64,000 nt of DNA, from positions 186,001 to 250,000 of the forward strand of contig JAJDDJ010000013.1 in the NCBI GenBank assembly GCA_029260395.1, given 5' to 3'. Position 1 is the stretch's first letter, and every line of letters begins with the position of its first letter. The translations under genes and the position numbers were made by a program. Positions 34,992 to 44,404 of this stretch are shown here, piece after piece. Source of the stretch: Phycisphaerales bacterium. Its GTDB lineage: Bacteria; Planctomycetota; Phycisphaerae; Phycisphaerales; UBA1924. The notes under the pieces are model-generated. The model was not told the DNA's origin. It saw nothing but the letters and a program-made list of their open reading frames with translations, and did not search any database.

Positions 34992-35864
34992 GCCAACTCC
35001 AGTTCGAAGCGCCTCGATCGGCACCATCGCGACCTGCACTGGGATCCCGGCACCAAGGTATACCGCGACCACGACAACACGCCCAGCCCAGCGAGCCGGG
35101 CATCCGATCAGTGGGATTCTATGGGTGTAGCTTTCGCACGTGGCGGGAAACGGACCGAATGTGTCCAGTCTGTGCAACCCATACCGGCGATCGAGAGGAT
35201 TCGCCTCGCGAATGGCGAGCAAAGCACGGCCGCGGCGCTCTCGCTCGGCGGGCGTGCGCACAGCCGAACCGAAGTGGGCGACCTTGTCTTGCGGCGTCGC
35301 GTGGACTGGTGCGATGTTTTGGAGAATTTCGCCCGTTACGAGGGTGCGTTCACCGAGCAGGCTCACATCCGACGAAAGGAACTCGTCCTGGACCATGCCG
35401 TCGTGCGTACCCGAGCGTTCGAGGGATGGCATCGGGTGAGAGCAAAACCGGGGTAGCACGGGGACGCCGTTGTGCTCGGCCGCGCTGGCGGGGTCGATCG
35501 CGGCCCGCTGCATGGCCTGCTCGTGCTGCACGTCGTCGTCAACGGCTACCGACTGGCTGACCACCCACCGCACGTTTGGTCGGGTCTGCCGAAAGCGCAT
35601 GAGGCCCCGGACTTGGGCTGCGTGGAAGTAGTGCTCTCGGTCCTCGGAGGGCATCAAGATGCACATGCCCAGCAGGACCTTGCACCGTGCGCCCCAGGTG
35701 AACGCGTTGCCCTCGAAGGCCTGCTGGCGCCAGCGTTCTTCGGTAGCCATGTTCGAGCCGCTGCGCGTGGACTCGATCAGCATGTTGAATTCGGTCTTGC
35801 TCGCTGCGTGCTTGGAGACCAGGTCCTGGAACTGGCCTGGGGCGGCTTTCAAGTCCGTCAGCAT
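34992..35864 (-). CDS. hypothetical protein, frame continuous with the MacA-like gene
   Basis: From an ATG at 35864 (MLTDLKAAPGQFQDLV) the frame reads into the MacA-like gene with no stop codon between them. About the first 200 codons have the strong G/C third-position bias of real genes here and a plausible protein composition (EERWRQQAFEGNAFTWGARC, YFHAAQVRGLMRFRQTRPN, LLGERTLVTGEILQNIAPVH). The bias fades towards 35100. I recognise no family. Possible readings are a gene whose stop was lost, a fusion to MacA, or a decaying gene. The end coordinate given is simply where the MacA-like start begins. Confidence 0.4.
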
Positions 35865-35977
35865 TCCAGCATCCACCCCGCACTCAGCGGCAGCCTGGAG
35901 CCCTACCTCTACCTGGCTTATGGGAAGAACTCGATACCGATGCTCAAATCGCAGACGCTGTTGGCCCTGTGAAGGCT

Positions 35978-37501
35978 TTAGCCGCCGAGGGCGGGGGCCG
36001 ATTCTTCCTCGGTCATCCAACGGTCGATCAACAGCACGACCTGGTCGGCGAAGTCGCGAGCGTTGACCGCGACGGTTCCCTGATCGCTCCGGTTCACGAA
36101 GACGGCGAAGGCCACGGTCCGGCCGGTGACTGGGTGCGTGACGATCCCGCTGAGGGTTCGCACACCTGTGAGTGAGCCGCTCTTGCCCCGAACATCGTTC
36201 TCGAGCGTCATGTTCCTGAATCGGCGTGTGAAGGTGCCTTCACCGGGAGTTGCCATGCTGTTAAGCATGGGTTCACTGAGCAAGTCGTCTGCGTAGTAGC
36301 TGCGGAGCCATGCTGTCATGGTGTCGGGCGCGACAAGGTTGCCCCGGCTCAGGCCCGAGCCGTCCGCGATCACGATGCGGGATGCGTGGTCTGGACCAAG
36401 GCGCTCGGCCACGAGCATGCGAACGACCGCTGCGCCGTCGGCCCATGAGCCCGGCCTGCCCGTAACCTCTCGCCCGATGCGTTTGAGAAGGGCCTCTGCA
36501 TAGAGGTTCTCAGAGTCACGGTTGCAGCGTACGAGCACCTCGTGCAGCGGAGTGGCAACGACCGCCACGGTCTTGCCAGCGGGGGCCGCGTCGTTCACAT
36601 CGAACGGCGTGACTGCCTGTACGAGATCACGGTCGTCGGAACTCTGCTGCTCAATTGCGGCGGCGAGCAACCGGCCGGCGAACAGGCTCGGCGTATCGAT
36701 GGGGGTCTTGATGGGCCACGGCTCTCGGCGGACGACGGTGCCGTGGAGCGTGAAGTCGTTTTGGCCCGGGACTCTCGATATCCATGCGGTGTTCGTGCCC
36801 TTCTTGTCGGTGCGAGCGTTATTGGTGAGCGTGATCCACGAGGCCGCGGGCTGGGTGGTGACCTTGGGCCGTCCCGAGCCGCCGGCATCAGGAGCCGTGA
36901 AGAATGACAGGTTGTTGGTGTGGATGTTCAGCCCGCTGACCTGGGCCGCGTAGTGCTTGAAGAGGTCGGCTTGTTCCCATGTCGGGTGGACAAGTTCACG
37001 GTCGAAGATCCTGGCATCAACTCTCACCGAGGTGACGGCGCCGGGCTCTGCTGCGATCGTGGCAGCGGCGAGCGTCTCGAACAGAGTGTCAATGGTGAGC
37101 GGGGGGTCGGACAGCGCGAGGATCTCTGGGTCACCAAGTGAGGGATCCCCGTCGCCCACGAATGTGACAACGGGCCCGGCGCGGGTGATGGTCGTGCGGA
37201 AGCTGAAGTCTGGACCGAGCACGGCCAGTGCCGCGCCCGAGGTGAGCAGCTTCATGTTGGATGCGGGGAGAAGCTGCGTGTGAGCGTTCTTGGTAGCGAG
37301 CACAGCACCGCTGCGTGCATCCTCGATCCGGTATCCGATGTTGGCATCGTCGAGTTTGTGCAACTCGATGAGGCGCTGGATCGACTCTTCAAGGCTCTGG
37401 CCAGAAGTCGGTGCGGCTACGGCGGCCAGCAGGGAGACAGCGAGGGCGATCAGCGAGTGGAGGCAGCTTGATGGACGGCTTTTGGGCATAGGCCGATGCA
37501 T
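35978..37501 (-). CDS. dacB: D-alanyl-D-alanine carboxypeptidase / endopeptidase (PBP4, DacB type)
   Basis: 507-residue periplasmic penicillin-binding protein of peptidase family S13, which trims peptidoglycan stem peptides. After the signal (LIALAVSLLAAVAAPTSGQS) the catalytic S-x-x-K is PASNMKLLTSGAAL (Ser81, Lys84). The S-x-N motif is DSENLYAEALL near residue 332 and the K-[ST]-G motif is RGKSGSLTGV near 438. The insert between motifs 1 and 2 has GDGDPSLGDPE, typical of the family. The start could instead be the second ATG four codons in. The presence of this enzyme fits a peptidoglycan wall. Confidence 0.93.
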   Translation of the reverse strand: MHRPMPKSRPSSCLHSLIALAVSLLAAVAAPTSGQSLEESIQRLIELHKLDDANIGYRIEDARSGAVLATKNAHTQLLPASNMKLLTSGAALAVLGPDFSFRTTITRAGPVVTFVGDGDPSLGDPEILALSDPPLTIDTLFETLAAATIAAEPGAVTSVRVDARIFDRELVHPTWEQADLFKHYAAQVSGLNIHTNNLSFFTAPDAGGSGRPKVTTQPAASWITLTNNARTDKKGTNTAWISRVPGQNDFTLHGTVVRREPWPIKTPIDTPSLFAGRLLAAAIEQQSSDDRDLVQAVTPFDVNDAAPAGKTVAVVATPLHEVLVRCNRDSENLYAEALLKRIGREVTGRPGSWADGAAVVRMLVAERLGPDHASRIVIADGSGLSRGNLVAPDTMTAWLRSYYADDLLSEPMLNSMATPGEGTFTRRFRNMTLENDVRGKSGSLTGVRTLSGIVTHPVTGRTVAFAVFVNRSDQGTVAVNARDFADQVVLLIDRWMTEEESAPALGG

Positions 37502-37548
37502 CGGCAGGATGCGGCTGCGTACATCAGCCGGGGTGGCTCCAGGCTGGA

Positions 37549-38040
37549 TCACCGCTCGGATGCTGGCTTTTGAGTTCGCCTTGGCTTGGCCTTGGCCGGG
37601 CCTTCGAGCTTGGCGGCGACCAGCTTGACGAGTTCGTCGGCCAGCACCTTCGAGCTGAGCACCCACTCGGTCCAGATGACCGAGCCGACCTGGCTGGAGT
37701 GGGCGATGTTCTCGCGGAGGCACCGGGCCGAGCGGGGGCCTAGCAGAGACGGCACCGCATCTTCGCCAAGTGCTACGGCGAGGCGGGCTGCATCGGGGTC
37801 CGGGATGAGATACGCCAGCGCGCGGTCCTGGGGGCACTTCGGGGAAGAAAAAGCGAGCGCCCACCGCCAGGGAAGACCCTGCCATTCAAGTCGTTCGCTG
37901 ACATCAGTGAGCGCGTTGATACGGTCGCGGATGTGGTCGAACAGGTGACGCTGCTCGGGCTCGATCGCTTCGATAACGCCATCAGTCGATGGCTCATTGA
38001 ACCGGTCGAGCCAAGGCGAACGCAGGGTCTTGGTAATCAT
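37549..38040 (-). CDS. hypothetical protein
   Basis: 163-residue soluble protein with no recognised family. It contains several tryptophans (LEWQGLPWRWALAFSS, VGSVIWTEWVLSS) and a PDPDAARLAVALGEDAVPSL segment, and ends in a Lys/Arg-rich tail (GPAKAKPRRTQKPASER). The overall pattern, with a central sheet-like RALAYLIPDPD stretch and amphipathic C-terminal helix, is compatible with a small alpha/beta fold. It precedes the dacB-type gene by 47 bp on the same strand and may share its transcript. No signal peptide is seen. Confidence 0.7.
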   Translation of the reverse strand: MITKTLRSPWLDRFNEPSTDGVIEAIEPEQRHLFDHIRDRINALTDVSERLEWQGLPWRWALAFSSPKCPQDRALAYLIPDPDAARLAVALGEDAVPSLLGPRSARCLRENIAHSSQVGSVIWTEWVLSSKVLADELVKLVAAKLEGPAKAKPRRTQKPASER

Positions 38041-38146
38041 GTCGAGGCCGATCTCCGAGGAGTTCTAGCGCCCTAGCGGTGGGTGGGGTTTGGCCGTGAG
38101 GTGCCGAGGGTCGCTATGGTGAGATACCGGCCCGACCTTACGCGGA

Positions 38147-38201
38147 TGCAGGCTAGCCCGGGAAATCCCTTGTGCAGGCTAGCCCCGCGATGCCTCGCGG
38201 G
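38147..38201 (+). repeat. 13-bp direct repeat and hairpin upstream of response regulator
   Basis: TGCAGGCTAGCCC occurs exactly twice, at 38147-38159 and 38173-38185, a spacing of 26 bp. The second copy runs into a perfect 7-bp stem-loop, CCCGCGA/TCGCGGG (38184-38201, loop TGCC), about 20 bp before the start codon. It could be a regulator binding site or a leader structure. Confidence 0.55.
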
Positions 38202-38222
38202 CAGGGATGGAGCAGGCACGTG

Positions 38223-38708
38223 ATGGATCAGCAGAGCCCATCGGGCACGAACCAGCCTTTCTCAGAGCATCAGATACCCGACGCGGTGATTCTGGTAGTG
38301 GACGATAACGAGCAGAACCTCGAGCTCATGCAGGCTTTCCTTGAGGAGCTTGGCTGCGGCACTCTCACTGCCCGCGACGGCGAAGAGGCGATCGAGTGCG
38401 TGGCCAAGAAGCTGCCCGACTTAATCGTGCTCGATGTGATGATGCCCAGGATGAGCGGCTTTCAGGTGTGCGAGCGGCTCAAGGGAGACCCGCGGACGCG
38501 GGACATCCCGATCGTAATGGTGACGGCACTCAACGAAGTCTCGGACATCGAGCGGGCCGTCGAGGCGGGCGCAGACGACTTCCTAACCAAGCCGGTGCAC
38601 CGGGTTGAGCTACTGACGCGGGTCCGGTCGCTGGTACGGGTCGGTCAGATGCGGCGGGAACTCGACGCAGCGTTGCGGGACCTTGGCAGGCTCAGCGGCG
38701 ATTCATAA
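38223..38708 (+). CDS. single-domain response regulator (CheY-like)
   Basis: 161-residue receiver protein. Acidic pocket VVDDNEQ (27-28), phospho-acceptor D71 in LIVLDVMMPRMSGFQV, switch Thr in IVMVTALNE, and Lys123 in DFLTKPVHRVELLTRV. The C-terminal 30 residues form a short helix (RVGQMRRELDAALRDLGRL) with no output domain, like the receiver part of PleD-type or adaptor regulators. The start at 38223 is preceded by GGATGGAGC. No kinase gene is adjacent; a tandem repeat and a hairpin lie upstream. Confidence 0.9.
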   Translation: MDQQSPSGTNQPFSEHQIPDAVILVVDDNEQNLELMQAFLEELGCGTLTARDGEEAIECVAKKLPDLIVLDVMMPRMSGFQVCERLKGDPRTRDIPIVMVTALNEVSDIERAVEAGADDFLTKPVHRVELLTRVRSLVRVGQMRRELDAALRDLGRLSGDS

Positions 38709-38723
38709 CCGTAGAGGGCTGCG

Positions 38724-40787
38724 CTAAAGACAGGTGAACCCAACAAAGCCGAGCAGCGCGAGAAAGTCGCCGAAGCTCACTTGGCCGTCGGGTCCCAGCG
38801 TGCCAAAATCGTCGGCGATGTCACCCGTGCAGCTTGGGGTGCCGCCGGGGCAGGGCCCGATGAGCCCGAGCAGGGCAAGGAAGTCACCGAAGCTGACTAT
38901 GCCGTCGCCGCCGAGCGTGCCGAAATCGTCGGCGATGTCCAGCGGGTTCTCAACGGTGAACCCCCGAAAGGTCGGCAGGCTAACGGTCGCGCCGCCCGCG
39001 TTGAGAGCCTCAACGCGCCAGAACACCCGCTCGCACGGCTGGAGCACCGGGGTACCCGAGCCGAGCGTCAGCGTGCTGGCCGTCAGGCCGTCCACGACGC
39101 GAAAAACGTCGGAGAACGTGGTGTCACGAGCAAGCGTGACGCGGTAGGTGCTGGCACCCGCGCTGTTGCCCCAGTCGAGCGTGCCATCGAACGGAAAGCT
39201 GGTCGTGCCGTCGATCGGAAGAAACAGAAAGAATTGACCTGGTGACGGGGGAGCGACCGTGGTGAATGAACGCGAGAACGGCGTTGAACCTGCCGATGCG
39301 AGAGCATTTGTTGCTGTCACCCCCCAGTGGTATGTGGTGGCAAAATCGAGCGTGCTCGCGGTGAGAGTCGTCGAGGTCGAGCCAAGCGGGCCGATCGTCG
39401 CGACTACGTTCGTCAAGGCGGCGTCCACCGCAATGGTAACGGTGTAGTCGTCGGCGAAGTCCGATGCGGACCAGCTGAGCGTAGGTTCGAGTGGGATGCT
39501 CCCTTGACCATCGAGCGGGGCGATGAGGTTGAATGATCCGGGCGGTCCTTGGGGGATAGTGGGCAGTTCGAGGTCCACAATGACCGGGCGGTGATCGCTC
39601 GCGCTGCTGACGCTTTGAGGAAACGGGTGATTGCTGAACTCGGGCGGTCGGGCCTGGGCGGGCATGGTTGCGGAGTTGAAGACGAACTGGTGGACTGGCG
39701 TGGCGACTGAGTCCCACCATGCGATGTAGTCGAGCTTGCTGCCGCTGTTCTGCGTGACCCGGCTGCCACTAAAGAGATCGACGGCGGTGTCAAACTCGGC
39801 ATCAGTGGTGTCGCGGTCTGTGCCGTCGGTGCCTGCCGCGAATTCTCCCTGGGTGAGCCACAGGGCGGGGCCGCGCCTGCCGTTGGTGTTCTCGTCCTCG
39901 TTCCAGTCGCCGCCTATCACGACTGCGGTGCTGCCAGAGAGAATGCTGGTGGCGGGGGGGTTATCGAAGAAAGCGTTGTTGGCATCGGGCACGCCGGTGC
40001 CAGCGCCCGCAAGCAGAGCGTGGATGTAGTAGGCGACGTTCTGCGAGGCAGTGAGGCGCTGGGCCTGGGACGAACTGTCGCCTCCTGACTTGAGGTGGGC
40101 GTTGCCTACGACAAGGTCTCCCTCGTAGGTGTCGTTGGGCAGGTCGATCTCGGCGAACATAAAGCCCCGGATGCCCCCCGTGCCGCCGGCGCTGTAGCTC
40201 TCCCCATTGACGTTGGGCATGTCGCTGAGCGTGGCCTTGCCGTCGCCGTTGAGATCCGCGAACGGGTATCGGCTGAGGATGATGTTTCGGTTGAAGCCGT
40301 CGCTGTTGGTGCTGACAAAGCGGTGGGGCAGGTCGTAGCCGGGCGCGTACTTCTTGACGAACGCGGTCACAGTTCCGCCTTGGAAGGGGTCGGCTCCTCC
40401 GTCGATGAACAGGTTGACGACGGACGTGAGGGTGGCGGTCGAGTCGGCGCTGCTGCCGGTGCCGTTGCCCGAGTTGTCTCCTGTTTCTTGCAGAATGAGC
40501 ACATCCGGCCGGGCGGCTGCTACCACGACCGACATGCCGTGCCAGGTGCCGCCGTTGTCCTGCTTTGAGTTTGTAGAGCACAGTCGGTCACGGACGTTCC
40601 ACGTCATCACGCGGAGATGGTCGGGGTCGGATTTGTTCCACTCCCCCTGCTGAGGATTCCACTGAGCACTGACGGGTTGGGTGAGGCACCAGAGCACCGC
40701 GAGCAGCGCAGCGAACAAGATGGTGCTGAGATGAGACGTGGGTGCTAGGCGCAAGGTTATCGCTCCGGGGTGGCGAGAAGGGATCAC
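38724..40787 (-). CDS. secreted endonuclease/exonuclease/phosphatase-fold protein with two dockerin-like modules
   Basis: 687-residue exported protein. After a signal peptide (LFAALLAVLWCLTQPVSAQ) residues 55-385 have the EEP fold: LRVMTWNVRDR, PDVLILQETGD, DGFNRNIILSRYPF, VVGNAHLKSGG, VVIGGDWNEDEN and SSASDHRPVIVDLEL, which include the catalytic Asn, Glu, Asp and the final D-H. Residues 400-610 are two fibronectin-III-like beta domains. The C-terminus holds two copies of an acidic module (IADDFGTL...VSFGDFLALLG) resembling dockerin/EF-hand loops. The start overlaps the stop of the upstream gene as ATGA, so the two are coupled. Confidence 0.85.
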   Translation of the reverse strand: MIPSRHPGAITLRLAPTSHLSTILFAALLAVLWCLTQPVSAQWNPQQGEWNKSDPDHLRVMTWNVRDRLCSTNSKQDNGGTWHGMSVVVAAARPDVLILQETGDNSGNGTGSSADSTATLTSVVNLFIDGGADPFQGGTVTAFVKKYAPGYDLPHRFVSTNSDGFNRNIILSRYPFADLNGDGKATLSDMPNVNGESYSAGGTGGIRGFMFAEIDLPNDTYEGDLVVGNAHLKSGGDSSSQAQRLTASQNVAYYIHALLAGAGTGVPDANNAFFDNPPATSILSGSTAVVIGGDWNEDENTNGRRGPALWLTQGEFAAGTDGTDRDTTDAEFDTAVDLFSGSRVTQNSGSKLDYIAWWDSVATPVHQFVFNSATMPAQARPPEFSNHPFPQSVSSASDHRPVIVDLELPTIPQGPPGSFNLIAPLDGQGSIPLEPTLSWSASDFADDYTVTIAVDAALTNVVATIGPLGSTSTTLTASTLDFATTYHWGVTATNALASAGSTPFSRSFTTVAPPSPGQFFLFLPIDGTTSFPFDGTLDWGNSAGASTYRVTLARDTTFSDVFRVVDGLTASTLTLGSGTPVLQPCERVFWRVEALNAGGATVSLPTFRGFTVENPLDIADDFGTLGGDGIVSFGDFLALLGLIGPCPGGTPSCTGDIADDFGTLGPDGQVSFGDFLALLGFVGFTCL

Positions 40788-43039
40788 GGGCAGGGACCGA
40801 TGAGGCCGAGCAGCGCGAGGAAGTCGCCGAAGCTGATCATGCCGTCGCCGCCGTTGAGACTACCAAAGTCGTCGGCAATGTCGCCCGTGCAGCCCGGTAG
40901 GCCGCCGGGACACGGCCCGATGAGACCAAGCAGAGCAAGGAAATCACCGAAGCTGACCATCCCGTCGCCGCCGTTGAGACTACCAAAGTCGTCGGCAATG
41001 TCGCCCAAACAAGCCTGGGTGTTGTTGCCGACGCCAAGGAACAAGAGCGTCTGGTACTCCTCGTCCGGCGAGCCAGGAGTGCCGCTGGATCCAGTGGGCG
41101 AGAGGAACTGGCCGTCGTTGTTGGTGTCGTAAACTATGGACGCCGCGAACACGAGCCCGCCAAGAGCGGCGGGGTCCCCGATCGCAGGACCAGCGGGCGC
41201 GCCGAGCCAGGGCTCGTGGACGATGCTGCCGGACGTGATCGCACCAGTAGAAACCGAGTCGCGGTCTGCGAGTTCGATCGAAGCGATGCGGTAGTCGCGG
41301 TCGCTGTTGAGTCCACGGACGATCTCGCCGACGGCAAGAACGGCTTCGAGCTCGTAGGCAAACGCAGCGGGGTCGTAGACAGCGCGGATAAGCGCGGTGT
41401 CGTGGGTGAAGCCTCCGGGAGCGCCGGCATCGATGAACCGCGCCGAGGCTGCGAACCACACGTTGCCAGCAGAATCGATCGCGGGGCTGGTCATGGACGG
41501 CCCGAGCGGGTCGCCGCCGGTTTGCAGGTCGAGCTGTTCGAGGTAGCCAACGACCGTGCCGCTGCCGTCGGTGATGGCCTTGCCACCGTTGGGCACAGCC
41601 GAGTCGACCCAGGCAGCGAGCGTCCATTCGGGCATCGTCGGCGCACCGGGGCTGACGCGTGCGACGACCATCGCGTTGACAGGCGAGTTCGGGCCGCCGG
41701 AAGCGAACGAACCAAAGCCTGCGTGCGCTGAGATCAGGAGCCGGCCTTGCGCATCGGTGTTGAGCCCGACCTGACCATTGCCACCACGGAAAGGAGTCTG
41801 GCTGTGGATGTGGTCGAAGGTCCAGTCGCTTCCGGGCTCGGCGTTGTTGCCGATTTCGTGGCCGTCAAAGTTATCGACAACCGATGCGGAGGCGCCAAAG
41901 GCAGAGGCGGCGGGCAGCAGGATGGTGAGGGCGTTGCCCGCGCCGGCGAGCACGCCGCCGGTGGAGCCATCGACGCCCCAGAAGCAGATGCCCAGCGTTT
42001 CGGCATCCATCGGCCCGGTGATCTCGTTGGACGAAAGGACCGCCCCCGTGCCAGCGCTACCCGCGAACCAGACCGCCGGGCTGTAAGCCGACGTTCCCCT
42101 GTGGTCGGTCGGGGTAAACATGGCACCGCCGCCGCGGTGGGTAGCGGTGGTCGCGGTCGAGGCTGCATCGCCGAAGAGCAGGTCCCCCTTGAAGTCGGCT
42201 GCGAACACGGTGCCGGTGCGCACTGATGCGGGGAGAATGCTCGCGGGCGAGACGATAGTCGTGCTTGACCGCACGATGTCGTTCGTCGCGGCGATGTCGG
42301 AGCCGCCGGCGCTAGTGATCACGTTGGCGGCGCAGTTTCGATCGAGCAGGTCGATGAGTAGCAGATTGCTTCCGCTGATGAGGTTCGGCCCCGTGCCGCC
42401 GAACGCATCAGCGCGGATGACGGCTTGGCCCAACTCATTGACCGATCCTGCCGAGAGCGACGAACTGGACTCGTTGTCCGATGTTCCATTGATTGCGGCG
42501 ATACGGCGTTGCACGTACAGCCGGGTTGGGTCCGATGGGTCAATGCGGACGACAGCGCCCACGACGTGGCCCGTTTGCACACCCGTAACTGGCGCGAAGT
42601 CGGCTGCGATGGCCGCGAACTGAACTGCGGTGCCCGTCGGAGTGAGCGACTGGCTAGGCGAGCTGTTGTCAATCGCGGACACGCCCTGCATCGGCGTCGA
42701 CCACAGGTCGTAGCTCGTCGCGTCGAAGGGCATCGCCGCGAGTGTGGCGCTGATGCTCGACGCTCCAGGCAGATTCGTGAAGTACGCGGCAGGCTCGGAC
42801 CGGCTCAGCTTCATGAGCGGGCCGAGCGTGAACGCGTGCCCCCAGCTTGAGCTAATCGGCGCAAGGTCCAGCACGTAATCATCGCACTGGTCGTCCGCGT
42901 CGTAGGCATCGGGAGCATCGCCCGGAAGGCCCGCGTGGAGCGAGGTGCTGTCCTGTGCGTAAGCGGCGCAGGCAAGGCCGGCGACCAGCGCGAGCATGGC
43001 GGTTAGTTGGCGGCGTAACGGTGCATTCTCTGCTCGCAT
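40784..43039 (-). CDS. large secreted protein with two dockerin-like modules
   Basis: 751-residue exported protein of unknown function. It begins after a strong GGAGGAA site with signal peptide LRRQLTAMLALVAGLACAAYAQ. The mature part is beta-rich and low in Cys, with Asp/Gly/Ser-rich segments (GGVLAGAGNALTILLPAASA, DSAGNVWFAASARFIDAGAP) that suggest a propeller or adhesin-like surface protein. It ends with two near-identical modules IADDFGSLNGGDGMVSFGDF-LALLG separated by the Cys-containing linker GPCPGGLPGCTGD. Similar tails on unrelated proteins suggest a cell-surface anchoring or sorting device. It is translationally coupled to the EEP-fold protein gene. Confidence 0.8.
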   Translation of the reverse strand: MRAENAPLRRQLTAMLALVAGLACAAYAQDSTSLHAGLPGDAPDAYDADDQCDDYVLDLAPISSSWGHAFTLGPLMKLSRSEPAAYFTNLPGASSISATLAAMPFDATSYDLWSTPMQGVSAIDNSSPSQSLTPTGTAVQFAAIAADFAPVTGVQTGHVVGAVVRIDPSDPTRLYVQRRIAAINGTSDNESSSSLSAGSVNELGQAVIRADAFGGTGPNLISGSNLLLIDLLDRNCAANVITSAGGSDIAATNDIVRSSTTIVSPASILPASVRTGTVFAADFKGDLLFGDAASTATTATHRGGGAMFTPTDHRGTSAYSPAVWFAGSAGTGAVLSSNEITGPMDAETLGICFWGVDGSTGGVLAGAGNALTILLPAASAFGASASVVDNFDGHEIGNNAEPGSDWTFDHIHSQTPFRGGNGQVGLNTDAQGRLLISAHAGFGSFASGGPNSPVNAMVVARVSPGAPTMPEWTLAAWVDSAVPNGGKAITDGSGTVVGYLEQLDLQTGGDPLGPSMTSPAIDSAGNVWFAASARFIDAGAPGGFTHDTALIRAVYDPAAFAYELEAVLAVGEIVRGLNSDRDYRIASIELADRDSVSTGAITSGSIVHEPWLGAPAGPAIGDPAALGGLVFAASIVYDTNNDGQFLSPTGSSGTPGSPDEEYQTLLFLGVGNNTQACLGDIADDFGSLNGGDGMVSFGDFLALLGLIGPCPGGLPGCTGDIADDFGSLNGGDGMISFGDFLALLGLIGPCP
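40796..41012. repeat. tandem 120-bp repeat encoding the dockerin-like modules
   Basis: Two copies of a 120-bp unit; 45 bp are identical between 40842-40886 and 40962-41006, including the segment encoding ADDFGSLNGGDG. The identity at DNA level, beyond what protein conservation needs, suggests recent duplication or gene conversion. A related pair lies at 38733-38935 in the adjacent gene. Confidence 0.8.
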
Positions 43040-43264
43040 CTGTTCCTCCACTTGCGACCTCCTCCGATGCGCATGGGGCCGCCGACGGGGAGGCTGAACT
43101 CGTTTCATCGGCGCTCCGAGCGGTGGCGTAAAACAAGGCTGGTGGCAACGATCCCAGAACGACACCTGAAGCGCCTCAAGCGTCCGATCATTGCACTGTA
43201 CCGATACGGCCAGACCTGTCCAAGAGGTCCGAGCGATAGCGGAAAGTTAGGGCCCGGCAATGGC

Positions 43265-44164
43265 TCAAACCCAGTGCATGCACCGGGCGATCTCGATCGC
43301 CAGACGGGTGTTATCCCGGATTAGTGCGAGGTTTGCCCGCAGCGACCGGCCATCGGAGACGTGCCGAAGCCCTTCCAGCAGCATGGGGGTCTCTTCGCGG
43401 CCCATCGAGCCAGCCTGAGAACGCTGGCTGTCGACCGCGGCCATCCAGTCCGAGAACGTCTGTGGCCCGATGGCGTCGGCCTCGGGCACTGGGTTGGCGA
43501 GCACAATGCCTCGCGGCGAGCGGGCGAGCTCTCGCTCGACAAAGACTGCGAGCTCGGCGGGATCGTCGATGCGTCCATCTACGGGAAGCCCGCTGGACCT
43601 GACCATGAACGCCGGGAACTCGTCGGTGCCGACGCCCACGACCGGCACGCCCATCGTCTCCATCGCCTCGCGGGTGGACTCGATATCGAGAATGGACTTG
43701 ACGCCCGAGCAGACAATCGCGACCGGCCACCGGGCAAGAGCAGCGAGGTCGGCACTGATGTCCAGCCGTTGACCAAAGCCTCGGTGGACCCCGCCTAACC
43801 CTCCGGTCGCCACGAGCCTCAAGCCCGCGCGGGCGGCAATCTCAAGGGTCGTGCTCACGGTTGTCGCGCCGTAAAGCTGCTGGTGGATGGCCAAGCCGAG
43901 GTTCGAGGTGTTGAGCTTGACCGCCCGCTCGGCGATGAGCTTGCACAGGTCGTCCTGTGTGAGCCCAACGATGACCTTGCCAGCCAGCACGCCGATGATG
44001 GCGAGGGTTACGCCTGCCTTGCTGGCGGCGGCTGTGAGTTCCTCGGCCAGGGGCAATGCCTCTTCGCGGGGCAGGCCGTGGACGAACACCGTGGACTCGA
44101 TTCCGACGACGGCCCGGCCGCCAGCTCGGCGGTGGATCTTGAGAGCTTGAGGAGGATCGCTCAT
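43265..44164 (-). CDS. psuG: pseudouridine-5'-phosphate glycosidase
   Basis: 299-residue enzyme that splits pseudouridine 5'-phosphate into uracil and ribose 5-phosphate. Conserved segments are VVGIESTVFVHGLPREEAL (with the catalytic-pocket Glu), LATGGLGGVHRG as VATGGLGGVHRGF, the Schiff-base Lys in VCSGVKSILDIESTREAMET, and GVGTDEFPAF. Length agrees with the family (about 300-310). The partner kinase PsuK is not adjacent, but the window also carries a uridine-kinase-like gene and a nucleoside transporter at 25.6-27.6 kb. Confidence 0.94.
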   Translation of the reverse strand: MSDPPQALKIHRRAGGRAVVGIESTVFVHGLPREEALPLAEELTAAASKAGVTLAIIGVLAGKVIVGLTQDDLCKLIAERAVKLNTSNLGLAIHQQLYGATTVSTTLEIAARAGLRLVATGGLGGVHRGFGQRLDISADLAALARWPVAIVCSGVKSILDIESTREAMETMGVPVVGVGTDEFPAFMVRSSGLPVDGRIDDPAELAVFVERELARSPRGIVLANPVPEADAIGPQTFSDWMAAVDSQRSQAGSMGREETPMLLEGLRHVSDGRSLRANLALIRDNTRLAIEIARCMHWV

Positions 44165-44404
44165 GGGCGGGAGTCTAGCCGAGGGCGGTCGGCCCGCTCA
44201 GGCGAGCGCCGATTGGCTTGCGATTGAGAGGCTGATCGTTAGCTCGCACTATTTTTCTGAAGGTGCCGCAAGGTCTCCCGCCGGCGTTCGCAAGCTCTGT
44301 TAGAGACCACAGGGCCGGCCGATGCCGGGAACCCCGCGGGGCTTAAATAAGCAGACAGACACCACACGCGGCATACCGCCGATCACGTGGCGAAGGAGAT
44401 TGAA

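Noticed and set aside
35472..35972. + strand frame ending in a plausible-looking C-terminus
   Set aside because: Antisense to the minus-strand frame that has better coding-type composition; no ribosome site or family motif, so kept as a shadow, with low certainty.
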